This document shows positions 1 to 10,399 of a stretch of DNA of 64,000 bases, piece after piece. The stretch lies in contig OX235273.1 in assembly GCA_944472155.2 (NCBI GenBank), positions 6,607,204-6,671,203 of the forward strand, given 5' to 3'. This DNA comes from Trichobilharzia szidati. Lineage: Eukaryota; Platyhelminthes; Trematoda; Strigeidida; Schistosomatidae. The notes below the pieces were generated by a model. The model was not told where the DNA came from. It worked only from the letters and a program-made list of their open reading frames with translations, and did no database searches. The translations under genes and the position numbers were made by a program. Position 1 is the stretch's first letter. Every line of letters begins with the position of its first letter.

Positions 1-165
1 GGGTGACATGAAAGAGGAGGAGGTTGATGCGAAGAGGAGATGAAAGCATGTGAGCAGATGTGAGGCCAGGTAAAAACGTTGGCGGAGAACCCTGGAAGCA
101 ATGAAAACGTGCAGCTGAAGCCCTATGCCTCTCTAGGAACTAAAGGAAACAATAATAATGTGGTA
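1..165 (+). mobile_element. RTE-like LINE, 3' tail fragment
   Basis: The stretch matches the tail of the better preserved plus-strand LINE at about 11095-11265: both carry gaagaggagatgaaagca, a later gccaggt(g)aa segment, then gaagccctatg and a final taaaggaaacaataat. Only the terminal 165 bp lie in the window, so the body is upstream. No open frame survives. The family is assigned by the RT fragments attached to other copies (see 757-2210). Confidence 0.7.
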
Positions 166-389
166 GTAATCTCAGCCATCAAACGAATGAATAGAAAACT
201 TTACTGTATTCTACTGACAGCATGAAGTTTAATAAAAGTGCTGACTGTATAAACATTTCAGGTCAATAAAAAAACTGAATATCTATAGCCAAGAAGAGTA
301 TCTATGAGTTTTATACAACCGGTCCCCTTTATCACTTTGAATAAAGCAAGAAGGAAGATACACTTGTAGTCAGCATAAAATGCTCTCGT

Positions 390-750
390 TTCATTTCGAC
401 AATTCTCTTTCTACAACTGCCTACATCACAAACTAAATCAAATTATAAGTTACAAAATCCTGCCTGAACACCTTTCCTTTCTCACAGTGACAGTGAGTTA
501 TACATAAAAAGAAGTATGGGCCAAATAATTCCAAAAACCATGTAATTAGACAAATTACTCAGTGTTAGAAAGAGGCTAACTACTTATAGTATAATTAGAC
601 AAGGTGGCGGAGGTGGGTGTGGGGCAGCTTGAGTTTAGATTTCGCTTGGAAACAAGGATGGACTAGAGAGAGAATACAAGATGGAACAACAGAATGAATT
701 TATACATATAATGGTGTGGAAAGATTTCAGGAGGGTAAGGGTGTGAGTAA
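390..750 (+). mobile_element. PLE-associated fragment, inverted copy of 2890-3240
   Basis: Read in reverse complement, this segment matches about 2890-3240: both share a stretch containing aactgcctacatcacaaact, a ctttcctttctcacagtg block, and the aattagacaa(a/g) block. Since 2340-2870 encodes a degraded PLE C-terminus, I interpret both arms as non-coding flanks of the same PLE family. The interval 166-389 holds nothing I recognise. Confidence 0.5.
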
Positions 751-756
751 ATTATT

Positions 757-2210
757 ATTATTGTTGTTTCCTTGGGTTCCTAGTGGAACATAGGGCTTCA
801 ACTGCACGTCTCCACTTGCTTCTGTCCTCTGCTGTACTTTTCACCTGCATCCATGTTGCTCCATACTGTTTCAACTCCTCTTCACACGATCTCCTCCATG
901 TCACCCTTGCACTGACGTCCCACTACTCGCCGCTTCCCTTTCGGGTTCCATTCGAGCGTTGGCCTGATGCACGATGTCACCCAACGGCCTCCTCAGCGAG
1001 TGTCCAATCCATCTCCACTTTCTCCTGCATATTTGTTGGGCGATTGCTTCTTGTTTGTTGTTTGTTCCCATAGTTTCTTGTTGGTGATTCTTTCCGGCCG
1101 GCCATCTGATCTTCAGTAGTGTAGAGCGAAGACAGTTAGTTGTTGATAAAGGTCTACAACAGGCTGTTGGAAATATTCTTTGTGACCCACTGGCCAAGTT
1201 TCTGATCCATCCGTATAGAAGAACTGACTGACTTGACGTTTGTATTGAAAATCCGAATTTGGTTGTTGAGTGTTGCTGAGTGACTAAGATTTCCAGATTG
1301 GTTTCAGGTTGATGAATGTGTTTCTCGCCTTCCCGATTCTCGATTTGACATCCTCGAACGTTCCTCGTGTAGTTGAGACAATGCTCCCTAGATAAGTGAG
1401 GTGAATGAAGTAAGCTCTTTCAAATCCCTCGTGTTGATGGTGATTGGCGCTGGATGTTGCTGCTGCTGTTGTTGCTTTTTTTGGTTGGTTATTTTCATAA
1501 CCTCCGTCTTGTCTATGTTCACCTGGAGTAGTCCTGTCTTTGCTGCTTCTTCGACCAGTTTGTCGGTTTTTGCTTGTAAGTCTTCGATTTTGTGTGACAT
1601 CAAACATAAATCATCCACGCGCAAAATCCAGGTCTTTTAGATTCTTCACGTCGGTCCAGGATATCCCTGTCTTCTCGTTCCCCACTGTCTGACGCATAAT
1701 CCAGTCCACCACAATTAGGAATATCATTGGTGATAATAAGCACCCTTGTCTGACTCCTGTGTTTACTCTAAACGCCTCGCTGAGTTTTCCGTTGTGGATC
1801 ACTTGACTTGTGCCGTTGTCGTACAGTTGTTGAATAAGGTTGATGAATATTAGGGGTACGCTGTAGTACTCGAGTAGTTTCCAAATGACTTGGCGGTCAA
1901 CACTGTCGAAGGCCTTCTCAAAGTTTATAAAGTTGAGGTAGATGATTGATCGCTATTCTATGCTTTGTTCGATGATGATGCACAGAGTTGCAATTTGGTG
2001 AGAAGATGATTTGCCTTTCCTGAATCCAGCTTGTTCTGGTTGGAGTTCTGTATCCAGTGCGTCGTTTATTCTCTCCAGGATGATGCGACTCAGAATTTTA
2101 CTTGGAATCGACAGGAGCATGGTTCCTCGCCAGTTCTTGCAGAGTCCTCAGTCGCCTTTCTTTCGTAGTTTCACGAGGTAACCTTATCTCCAGTCAGTAG
2201 GCACCTTTCA
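757..2210 (-). mobile_element. RTE-like LINE, degraded RT and 3' end
   Basis: On the minus strand 1611-1802 encodes a fragment with VRQGCLLSPMIF, the RT motif B region of RTE-type LINEs. It is followed by a broken motif C (LDFARG where LDFADD is expected), then by 1388-1624 with LQAKTDKLVEEAAKTGL and NIDKTEVMKI, and by 901-1197 which resembles the C-terminal region of other copies in the window. The frame shifts several times, so this is a dead copy. The 3' end lies near 757, next to the tail motif aggaaacaa(t)n read in reverse. The 5' part upstream of motif B is short and degraded, ending near 2210. Confidence 0.8.
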
Positions 2211-2229
2211 CTGGTGGGAGTGAATAGTA

Positions 2230-3245
2230 AAGTAAAATTATAAGGCAGACAAAATAGTGAGTTCCATTCAGTAAGTGATTGTCAAAATTCAATGGAGTGT
2301 TACGCAGCAGAAGAAAACAATTACAGGTACCAGGGTAGTGAGAGATTAGTCACGCTATATTTCTGTATCCAGAGGTTGGGTCAAAGTTCTTTGATAGCAG
2401 TGGCTTCTGAGAATGGAAGTAACCATACTCTTCTCTGTGTACTGATTATTTTGAAAGCCTGACTAATTCTCACTGTACGTCCCGTGTCGTCAATTAGTTG
2501 TTGTCTGGCAATCGCACTTGAGATCGCTCTACTACCTTTCATACGGAAACTTTTACGGATATGCTCAGAGAATCTATTAGACGCTCTCCTCTCAGTCCTT
2601 CCTGCGCAATTGAGGCAGCAAGTGCACGCGGATTGGTAAATGCAGTTTGATGAGTTGACAATGAGGTTCAGGATACTTATCTACTTTTGACTGAGTTAAC
2701 GAGCACACTGTGTTGAAAAGTGGAATGGTGGCGGGAAATGTTCTTTTCAATGCACCTTTAATTCTGTTTTCCATTCTTATGGATACTTGTTCTCCTCTGT
2801 ACGCTAGACAGTTAAAAACTGGTTTCTTTTCAGCTATTTCACGTTTCGGTTCACGTGTTCTTTTCAATTCCCCCTTATTATTTTACGGTACTATTCACTC
2901 CCACCCCCACTCTCCTGAATTCTCCCCACACCATGATAAGTATAAATTCACTGTGTTGTTCTATCTTGTATTTTGTCTCTAGTTCACCCTCGTTTCCAAG
3001 AGAAATCTCAACTCAACCCACCCATCCCCTCCGCCACTTTGTCTAATTATACTGTAAATGTTTAGCCCCTTTCTAACACTGAATAATTCGTCTAATTACA
3101 TGGTTTTTGGAATTATATTGTCTTTACTTCTTTTTATATATAACTCGACGACACTGTGAGAAAGGAAGGGTGTTCAGACGCCATTTTGTAACTTGTAATT
3201 TGATTTAGTTTGTGATGTAGGCAGTTGTAGGAAGAGAACGGACGA
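2230..3245 (-). mobile_element. Penelope-like element remnant (family 3), C-terminal part
   Basis: Minus-strand frame 2592-2867 encodes a segment with IKGALKRTFPAT, like the sequence before the GIY-YIG domain in other PLE copies here (compare CIKRTFPAADLQ at 23234-23509). The next piece, about 2380-2560 on the minus strand, reads roughly as SEATAIKELRPNLWIQK, the end of the GIY-YIG region. Frameshifts separate the pieces. About 2890-3245 is the arm of an inverted repeat whose partner is at 390-750. Confidence 0.65.
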
Positions 3246-3294
3246 AATAAGAGAAGTTCGTATCAACCTGATTGCAAATGTGTTCGTTCGTTTG

Positions 3295-3490
3295 TAGGGA
3301 TTTGGTTGACTGGTTACAGGATTTCATCATGGGCTGACACTGGTTAGAGAACCATTGGAAAACCTGGGAGTACTGGACAGCTGTTTCGTCCTAGTTTGGG
3401 ACTCTACATCAGTACACACCCACCCACACGGTTCGAACCCAGGACCTTCTGGTTACAAGGCGAGCTAGCTCGTAGACCATTAAGACCAAC
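3295..3490 (-). mobile_element. tRNA-headed SINE-like repeat (family B), minus arm
   Basis: In reverse complement it carries the family B order: a tRNA-like B box (ggttcgaacc), a hammerhead-like block (gagtcccaaactaggacgaaac), and the 3' block ending gatgaaatcctgtaacca. The core reads ATGTAGA where CTGANGA is required, so this hammerhead is broken. It sits head-to-head with the plus copy at 3520-3830. Confidence 0.75.
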
Positions 3491-3519
3491 AGCTAATTAT
3501 GAATAGCAATGAGATGCTC

Positions 3520-3830
3520 ACTGGTGACTGGCCCTATTCAGGTAGGTAGTTACCTGGGGTTCTAGTAGGAAGTCGTGACCAGTAGTGTGCAGCAGGTCGG
3601 GTGTGAGGACAAATGCTCGCCGAAGACATTGGCTAGCGATTACGCTATATCATGAATTGGCAGAAGTTAGAATTCATGGGCCATTGGATCGGGTCCCAGT
3701 GGCTTAATGGTCTACGAGCTCGCTGGCCTTGTAACCAGAAGGTCGTGGGTTCGAACCCTGTCAATGAGTGCGTACTGATGAAGAGTCCCAAAGTAGGACG
3801 AAACGGCTGTATTCGTTCATTCTCTCTGTA
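3520..3830 (+). mobile_element. tRNA-headed SINE-like repeat (family B), plus arm
   Basis: The 5' block (ggccctattcaggtaggtag, then gaagtcgtgaccagtag) is followed by a tRNA-like head at about 3693-3760 with an A-box-like agtggcttaatgg and a B box gggttcgaaccc. A hammerhead-like block follows at about 3775-3815 (gagtcccaaagtaggacgaaac), but its core reads ATGAAGA, not CTGANGA. The 3' end is missing. Confidence 0.75.
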
Positions 3831-4399
3831 TTCAAAATACTGTTAAACCTCTAATGGAAGTCTCTTCATCCGTAAATAATTTGCAGTTTTACTAGTGAGT
3901 GGGTGGATGTCATCGTTGAGATCTGTGGGTCTTCTCTTTCTCCTGAAAAATCCAGATAAGTCCTATTTATCTGCTCTTTCCACGGCAGAAGGTAATTCTT
4001 ATTAAAGGAGAATGGGTGAATTAGAATATTCGGCTCTTATTGCCAAACTATTTGAGATGAGGGGTCTACGCAGGGGAGTTTTAACAAGCCCTAATTCCAA
4101 GACTATGGTGAACATGAGTTCCGAAATCCTAAGGGAATGGATGTAGCGAATGAACTTGTGATATGCGATGACCATCTCATCCCTGCTGTCGAAAATGTTT
4201 TGGTGAAGACAGTGTTGAACTTGGAGTTCGTCCTTTGCTGTTATTTTTGAACACAAAACACACCAATATACAACTGACCACTCGAATATTTATTTCCACT
4301 TTGAGAAGACAAACATTAGAAATTACTTTGATCGGACACTAGTAACTAGTGCGACGTGTCTACTCCTCTCTTTGATGCAGAGTGAATTCCATCAGTCAG

Positions 4400-4520
4400 T
4401 GGAAACATCATCACTAGATCACTGGGAAATGCAGGTACATCCACTAGCTGATGAGTCCAGAATAGGACGAAATATGCTGTATCCTAGTAGATCCCCGCTG
4501 TTAATCACCATCTAGTAAAC
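4400..4520 (+). mobile_element. Sm-alpha-like SINE fragment (family A)
   Basis: The segment follows the family A layout: catcatcact, then actggg(g)aatgcaggtacatcca, the hammerhead, and a diverged tail (tcaccatc). The tRNA-like head is missing. It contains the best preserved hammerhead core of family A in the window (next entry). Confidence 0.7.
4437..4494 (+). ncRNA. Type I hammerhead ribozyme, intact core
   Basis: The core is complete: CTGATGA at 4448-4454, stem II GTCC (4455-4458) with GGAC (4465-4468), GAAA at 4469-4472, and predicted cleavage after C4483. Stem III is three pairs, ATA (4472-4474) with TAT (4480-4482). Stem I pairs CCACTAG (4441-4447) with CTAGTAG (4484-4490), with one mismatch. 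Relative to the usual CCAG/CTGG stem I of the family, both strands changed together. Hammerheads of this kind in schistosome SINEs are established; activity of this copy is inference. Confidence 0.75.
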
Positions 4521-4894
4521 CTACTTCAGTAAAATGTTTTTTACAGATTGTGGATTAGAGTAATATTGACAAATTCTCCAAGTTTTATTCTCAATCAGCC
4601 ACTCGCTACACTTAAACTCTTTCTACGCAGCTGATGTTTTGGTATTTTTAATGTCTGGGACTACTCCAGACCAGACTAGACCACACACACACACACAGAA
4701 GTACCTCGTAAAATTCTACTAAAAAGGCAAGTCACTTCTCGTGATAATTTGAGCACTTTATGTTCTTGTTGCCAAGTATGCATTCACATGACAAAATATT
4801 GTTTGAGTGACTTTTCTTTTTGGCATGAAATTATGATTCCTAACTAACTACAACTAATCGATTTCTAATGTAAGTATATATATATATATTATTG

Positions 4895-5570
4895 TTTACT
4901 TTAGTTCGTAGAGGAACATAGGGTTTCAACCAAACGTCCCCATTGCGCTCAGTTCTCTGCTAGAGTCTTCACCTGGCTCCAAGTCTGCCCACATGTTTTC
5001 ATCTCCTCTTCACATCACCTCCTCCTTCATGTCACCTTCGCACTGACGACCAACTCGCCACTTCCCTTTCGGGTTCCACTCGAGTAATGGCTTGTCTAGT
5101 GATGTCACTTGATGCATTGTTTCCTCAGAGTATGACCAGCCAATCCATCTCCATTTCTTCCTGCCTGTTTGTTTCACAATCGGTTCCTGTTGTGTTGGTT
5201 CGCTCAATGCCAGAGATCTCTGTTGCTGATCTTTTCTGTCTGGCCATCTGATCTTGAGTATTGAGCTAAGACAACTGTTAATGAAGGTCTGTAGTTTGTT
5301 TGAGATGCTCTTTATGATGCACTGGCCAAGTCTCTGATCCGTATAGTAGCACTGACTGACTTCACATTGGAGTTGAAAATCCGAATCTTATTTTTGATGT
5401 TGAGTGCTGTTGACCTTCACACAGACTTCAGAGTAGTGAAAGCTTGTCTTGCTTTTCCGATTCTTGCTTTGATATCCTCGTCAGTTCCATCAGCCTGTAG
5501 TTGAAGTGATGCTTCCCAGGTAGGTAAAAGAGGTTGTTTCTTTCAGGTTCCTCCCATTTATATATATATA
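4895..5570 (-). mobile_element. RTE-like LINE, 3' fragment
   Basis: Reverse complement matches the C-terminal and tail part of the RTE-like copies at 10420-11265 and 15520-16120. Minus frame 5010-5207 has SEPTQQEPIVKQTGRKKWRW, and the tail near 4895 is tcctcta(c)gaac followed by an AT-rich run. RT motifs are absent, so the copy is 5'-truncated. A (TA)n tract at 5563-5573 sits at its 5' edge. Confidence 0.75.
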
Positions 5571-5574
5571 TATC

Positions 5575-6490
5575 TTGTGTACTTTGAGATTCACCGTATC
5601 TCTACAGCAGCCTCAGCCTTTAAAGTCATCTACAAGGCAAAAAGTAATTTACCCAAATTACTACGTACCCGACTCATCTGCTGCTGAAGCCATCTTTGGC
5701 TATCAAAACAGAAAAGCCAGATCTCTGTGTGTCCGCCACAGAAAAACTCTTCGGTGGGAAGTAGACGTAGTCCTTTCAAGCCGAAACAATCTCCTTAGGT
5801 ACAGACCATTTTCCCGAAGTCGATTTCGCCAGCAAAACGAAAATACCTTACCATATCTATTAATAGTAAACTTATTCGTCTGCAGTTGGATACAGCATCA
5901 TATGTCACCTTAATTTCGCGTATCACGTGGCGCAAACTTGGGGGCCCACAGATTCTGTCGACAGAGCATTTCGCTAAGAATGCCTCTAGAGATGAGCTAT
6001 AACGCATGGGTGAGATCAAATGCCATGTTCAGTTTGATGAGCATGAATTTCTTGGTGTATATTATCTCATAAGACATCATGGTTTGAATTTTCCTCGGTC
6101 TTGACTGGTTGGAAAAGTTCAGTCTCTCAAATGTTCCATTGAATTCGGTATGCTTTAACATATCACCTTCATCGAATGTGATATCATTTCAAGTGATGCT
6201 TCAAATACACCTCCGCTGCAATACTCGTGTCAAAAGCCTCCTCCAGTCTTCCGGGCTGCAAGTCTAGTCAAATATCTTTGACTCTGAAGCCGACTGACAA
6301 ACAAGTTTTCCCTCCTAAACGTGCAATTCGTCAGCAACCTCAATCCTATAGACAAGGTGAACGCTTCGTCAATAACTCTAAGCGTGCTTTCAAGAGAGAG
6401 AATGGGGGAGGGAGGGAACAATAAGAGATATCTTGGACAGATATTTGCTGTCTAATCAAACAGCAACAAATACTTCTGCTTCAAATAAGT
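5575..6490 (+). mobile_element. Gypsy-like LTR retrotransposon remnant with aspartic protease
   Basis: From about 5881 the plus strand reads LQLDTASYVTLIS, the active-site region of a retropepsin (usual form DTAS/D-G), then ITWRKLGGP and, after a +1 shift, LGLDWLEKF near 6095, a typical end of Gypsy proteases. A stop (taa at 5999) and the shift show that it is dead. Further on, 6260-6320 reads LKPTDKQVFPPKRAI, like the linker before RT in Gypsy pol. The last part (6220-6490) is related to 16200-16560. The copy is interrupted by the CR1-like element that follows. Confidence 0.65.
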
Positions 6491-6499
6491 TTACAGTTT

Positions 6500-7655
6500 A
6501 CAATTTATTTAGGATAGTAGGCTACATGCCTGCGTTAATCCTTTCGATTTGTTGCACACAGGAGGTCCAATCTCGCCTTGAATGAATCAACGGATGGCGC
6601 TGATACGACGTGTTCTGGTAGGGAGTTCCAATGGTTCACAATCCGATGCGAAAAACGGATCTCCAGACGCAGACGATTCGACCGTGGTTTTTGAACCTTG
6701 AGGTGATGTCCTCGTAATTGGTTGGTGCTAGAAGGAAGAAATGAATTAGATAAATTTTCTCCAAAATCATTTCTTAGGATACGGTATGCTAGTATTAGGT
6801 CAACCCTAAGTCGTCTGTATGACAGTGGAAATAAACCCAGTCGACTTAACCTCTCTTCATATGAGAGGGTTGAGAAACCCTTTATTAGCTTAGTTCCTAC
6901 TCTTTGCACCTTTTCTAATAAGTCTATTTCGTATTTGAAACATGGGCTCGCTGCCTGGATCCCATATTCCAAATGAGGTCTGATATAAGTCGGATATAAT
7001 ATACGAAATATTTCAGCGTCAAAATTCGCAAAAGCCTCGCGTGTGGCCCATAATATTCGAAAACCCTTAGTGGCTGCAGCTCTACAGTTTGTTGCTGTTT
7101 TCAAGTCATGCTGCACAACCACTCCCAAGTCCTTGTACTCAGTGACCACTGGGAGAATAATGCCATTCATTGAGTCATTGTGCACGTGACTATGAGATAC
7201 ATGCATAACTACACTCTTGCTTAAGTTAATCTCCAAGGCCCAGTGCTTACACCAATCACTTAACAAGTTTAAATCTTCCTGCAAAGCAAGTTGATCACTG
7301 TCATCGTGTAAAGCCCTCCATATCTTGATGTCATCAGCAAACAGTAAGCAGGATGACTTAACTACCGATGGAATCTCATTAACATAAATCAAGAAAAGAA
7401 GTGGGCCTAGAATTGTACCCTGAGGAACGCCACTCTTAACCGATTCCCATGTTGATAAAACCCCGTTAACTCGTACTCTTTGTCTTCTGTCCTTTAGAAA
7501 GTCTTGAATCCAGTCGGCAACCACTTTATTGATTCCCAGACTACCTAACTTTACTAGAAGACCTGAATGAGAAACCCTGTCAAACGCCTTGCTAAGGTCG
7601 ATGAATATGGCATCCACCGGTATATTAGCATCAGCTGAGCTTGCCCAACTTTATC
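6500..7655 (-). mobile_element. CR1-like LINE insertion nested in a Gypsy-like remnant
   Basis: The element spans the RT frame plus a short 3' flank. On its left is a Gypsy-like fragment ending near 6490 (cttctgcttcaaataagttt); on its right, at about 7655-7735, the sequence gaaaaatcaaaacttctccaa resumes. In the uninterrupted relative at 16470-16560 these two pieces are nearly adjacent, so the LINE inserted into the older element. Confidence 0.65.
6535..7617 (-). CDS. CR1-like non-LTR reverse transcriptase, 5'-truncated
   Basis: The 360-codon open frame encodes the RT domain of a CR1/Jockey-group LINE. Motif A is IFIDLSKAFDRVSH (residues 4-17), motif B SGVPQGTILGPLLF (62-75), and motif C LLFADDIKIW (91-100) with both catalytic aspartates. 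The C-terminal part contains a thumb-like region and the usual NHWNSLPEHVV segment (about 330-340). The endonuclease domain and any ORF1 are missing; a stop lies about 30 bp upstream of the frame, so translation from the first Met is unlikely to be natural. The absence of frameshifts suggests a rather young copy. Schistosomes carry CR1-type families (SR1, Perere); I cannot say which this is. Product: RT for target-primed integration, not functional here. Confidence 0.85.
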   Translation of the reverse strand: MDAIFIDLSKAFDRVSHSGLLVKLGSLGINKVVADWIQDFLKDRRQRVRVNGVLSTWESVKSGVPQGTILGPLLFLIYVNEIPSVVKSSCLLFADDIKIWRALHDDSDQLALQEDLNLLSDWCKHWALEINLSKSVVMHVSHSHVHNDSMNGIILPVVTEYKDLGVVVQHDLKTATNCRAAATKGFRILWATREAFANFDAEIFRILYPTYIRPHLEYGIQAASPCFKYEIDLLEKVQRVGTKLIKGFSTLSYEERLSRLGLFPLSYRRLRVDLILAYRILRNDFGENLSNSFLPSSTNQLRGHHLKVQKPRSNRLRLEIRFSHRIVNHWNSLPEHVVSAPSVDSFKARLDLLCATNRKD

Positions 7656-7740
7656 TCAGGCAGGAATTATTTTCTGTCGAAAAATCAAAACTTCTCCAAC
7701 CAGATCCAAAAAGCAAGTCCTACAATTTTTATGGAGGGGG
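7655..7740 (+). mobile_element. Gypsy-like remnant, right part after the CR1 insertion
   Basis: It shares gaaaaatcaaaacttctccaa and the following agatccaaa block with 16505-16565. No frame is open. The next 500 bp (7741-8239) hold only a short (GTT)n/(GCT)n tract at 7849-7866 and nothing else that I recognise. Confidence 0.55.
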
Positions 7741-8239
7741 GAGGTGATAGGATCCTGCATAAAGTAGTATATCATCATTTCTCACGCATGTTGTGATTAA
7801 TTATGCGATCGGTTATTTCTCACGGCTGTTAGGCCGACTTTATTGTGGTTGTTGTTGTTGCTGCTGTGATTACAGTATACAGTCACAGGCCAGCCAGCCT
7901 TTATCTTTTGATGTTTGCCTGGCTCAGTGAATCGGAAGGTGGTACCACAGGCAGATAGGCATATTAGCCAGACGCAGACAGAATAAAGTGACTACAATTC
8001 TCATTCAATTCAGTAGCAGCTATAACAAATTGACGACGGTGTCATTTCAGTTCTCTGAAGTCATAACACATGCTAACAGTGACACGTTTGACATGACAGT
8101 TGGCTGATTTTTATGGTCTGCACACGAGTCGATATTAGTTTAAAGAACCATTCAAAATATAAGAATAGAAATTATGCACTGTGGTAAAGTATAATTCCAT
8201 TATGGGTAAAATTTATTTTGATAAAGTCTCATGGCGTGT

Positions 8240-8770
8240 TATACAGTAGTAATATTGACTGGTGACCACGTTACGAGCACAATTCATCACCGCTCATAAT
8301 CATATCAAGGCACTACTCACACAACTTTCTGACTTCGTTTATATAATTCCACTATTTTTCATCTCTTCATTTAATTGGTAGTAATATTTTCCATATCTCT
8401 GGTATCAGTGTGATGAGTCATATTGCATCCTACTGCACGTGTTGGGTGTAGATTCGACGAACAAAGATTGCGTAATCGACCTCTGCCTCTCTCCACCTAC
8501 CTATATTACATTTTAGAATTCTGACTCTGTCACACTCTATGTTGTGTGGTTGTGCGTTAATGCATGCAGTGCAATGTAGTGCTGAGTTGTTTTTTTCTAA
8601 ATTACTTATCTTCGCGGGGTCAATTATTCTAACCTTAGCTAAATTCTTGTGTTCCGACAATCTGGCCACCCGCGATCTACTAGTATGACCTATGGAGTTG
8701 ACTTAACTCACAGTCATTGTAGGGTATTTTGTAAATTATATTATTTTGTCTAATTGGGTCGACTCGGTCC
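8240..8770 (-). mobile_element. Penelope-like element remnant (main family), GIY-YIG end
   Basis: Minus frame 8430-8669 aligns by eye with the C-terminus of the intact PLE protein: RLSEHKNLAKVRIIDPAKIS compares with RLAEHKNLAKSRLVDPNKIS. The 3' terminal non-coding part (8240-8430) also resembles that of the main family. It is diverged and frameshifted, so it is an old copy. Confidence 0.75.
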
Positions 8771-8799
8771 TTTACCCATAATGGAACTATTCAAAAATC

Positions 8800-9190
8800 A
8801 ATACGGAGGAGTGGACAGATACTTCGTCATCATAGTCTAGGACTCTTCATCACAATACGCATCCACTGGATATTGATTGATATCAGCTCGTAATCAAACT
8901 ACCTGTAACCAACCAATCGAATCTCTGAAAATCAATACCTGATAATCAATCTGACAGAACACTAGCAACTGGTTGTATACAAGAAGTTACCTGGAGTTTT
9001 CTAGTGAGAAGTCGTGACCCACAGGATCCAAAAAGTCTGGCACGAGGACAAGTATTCGCCGATGATACTAACTGGCCACTGTACGATATATATATATATA
9101 TATCACAAACTGAAAAAAGCTGAAACTGACAGGCCATTGGATTAGGTCCCATTGGCTGAATGGTTTATGAGCTCGTCTTGTAACCGAATT
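8800..9190. mobile_element. Family B repeats in head-to-head pair, degraded
   Basis: 8800-8930 is a degraded minus-strand piece (hammerhead-like block read as cttcgtcatcatagtctaggactcttcatc). 8960-9190 is a plus-strand 5' half (aagttacctggagttttctag, gaagtcgtgacc, a tRNA-like box cccattggctgaatggttta). A (TA)n tract is at 9085-9104. Neither arm has an intact ribozyme core. Confidence 0.55.
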
Positions 9191-9224
9191 TTACTGTCTT
9201 TCAGAAACAGATATCCGGTAATCA

Positions 9225-9522
9225 TGTGGTGAGAGCTGTCTGCTAGTCAAAATTGGTAGACAGCAATTTACTTCAATCTTTACGTCCCATATCCTGGTCA
9301 TGAGAAAAACAAGAACAAAGATTTTGCGTGGGCGGATACGATTCGCAGATATATGGTTTGACCATCAAAGAAACAGCCACAAGAGATGATAGATTAACTT
9401 TCAGCGAGAAAACAACCAACCTGTTAATAATTACGATTAATAATGTACATAAAAATCTATAAATATCTGTTGAATTCCACAATAAACGATCTGCTTACTG
9501 GCCCTTGTCTTCTGTCGTTACA
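9225..9522 (-). mobile_element. Solo LTR, family L1
   Basis: The segment begins TGTGGTGAGAGCTGTC and ends TCTGTCGTTACA. It matches, in reverse complement, the segment 20096-20436, including the ends TGTAACGACAGAAGACAAGG and ACAGCTCTCACCACA. TG...CA ends and the lack of an internal coding region suggest a solo LTR. I see no clear target-site duplication. Confidence 0.6.
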
Positions 9523-9564
9523 GTCACTGTTGGGTGAAAAGTTAAGTGGAGCGAGATATATAGG

Positions 9565-9809
9565 TGTGGTGGGGTGATACAGACAATGTGCGCTAACGAA
9601 ATATTATTCTCACATATTCTTACAGTTCAGTTCGGCATTAGCAACAGAATACGATACATCAATTTGAACATTCCAATGTAAACCGGAATCATACGCTCAG
9701 TGATTGGTTAGAGAATATACAACGATATATATATATATATATATACATAACGGTTTGATTACTTGGAAAAATACCTTGGTTTCCGTGTCTTGTATTCTGT
9801 TGTTACACA
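9565..9809 (-). mobile_element. Solo LTR, family L2 (relative of 25335-25586)
   Basis: In reverse complement it begins TGTGTAACAACAGAATACAAG and shares the following blocks with the LTR at 25335-25586: gacacgga, a ggttagagaa/ttctttaacc block, and gcaacagaat. A (TA)n tract lies at 9727-9744. No internal region adjoins it. Confidence 0.55.
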
Positions 9810-9964
9810 GGTCGTTTAATGAATGTTTTATCCAGAAGAGTCAAAGAACATTATCCCGCTTGGCTACGGGAAGATAACAGTGGATCAATAAGGGAAGGTA
9901 TAATTGGACTCAACACTGGTTACTCAATATGTGAGGAGAATTGATTCAAAGTAATTTACAGGGT

Positions 9965-10340
9965 CAAAAGAAGCCTCCCGTTGAAAACAGTAGGCTTCCA
10001 TATAGGTTGCACTATCGTAGCCTTAACGATACGGATGAGAAACCCTGATTTATGTACACAGAATAAACTTCTCCACTCCCTCCTTCTCCACCTTGGGTAT
10101 AATTCCAAGTTCTACCACTTTGTTGATAAGGCTTTTTATTTTGAATGTTTGTATGACATCTTAGTGACTTCTTTTTCTTAACCAACCCTTTATTATTTAC
10201 TCTTTCTATCTATTACGTAATTTATTTTGGACGCTTGCCTTCATTAACACCCCATTTCATATTACGCAACCCTTGTCAATACTTACCAATCTTCACCCCC
10301 ACCACCCTGGTTGCAATTCTGATTATTCATCACATTTTTG
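9965..10340 (+). mobile_element. PLE remnant (family 2/3), 3' end
   Basis: In reverse complement this matches about 61560-61960: shared blocks include atacg(g)..aagctt-like sequence, the cttctccac block, and tattacgtaa followed by caccccatttc. 61900-62340 encodes a PLE GIY-YIG end on the minus strand, so this is the corresponding tail on the plus strand. No frame is intact. Confidence 0.5.
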
Positions 10341-10399
10341 AAACATTTTGATGACGTCAACAGTAACCCTAACTAATTTTTATTTTATCTTCATTTTGA

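Noticed and set aside
3693..3765. tRNA gene
   Set aside because: A and B boxes are recognisable, but the same segment recurs in every family B copy with a ribozyme-bearing tail and does not fold into a standard cloverleaf. It is a SINE head.
5575..5913. 112-codon plus-strand frame as a host gene
   Set aside because: Its downstream continuation is a broken Gypsy-like protease; no host similarity or splice structure is seen.
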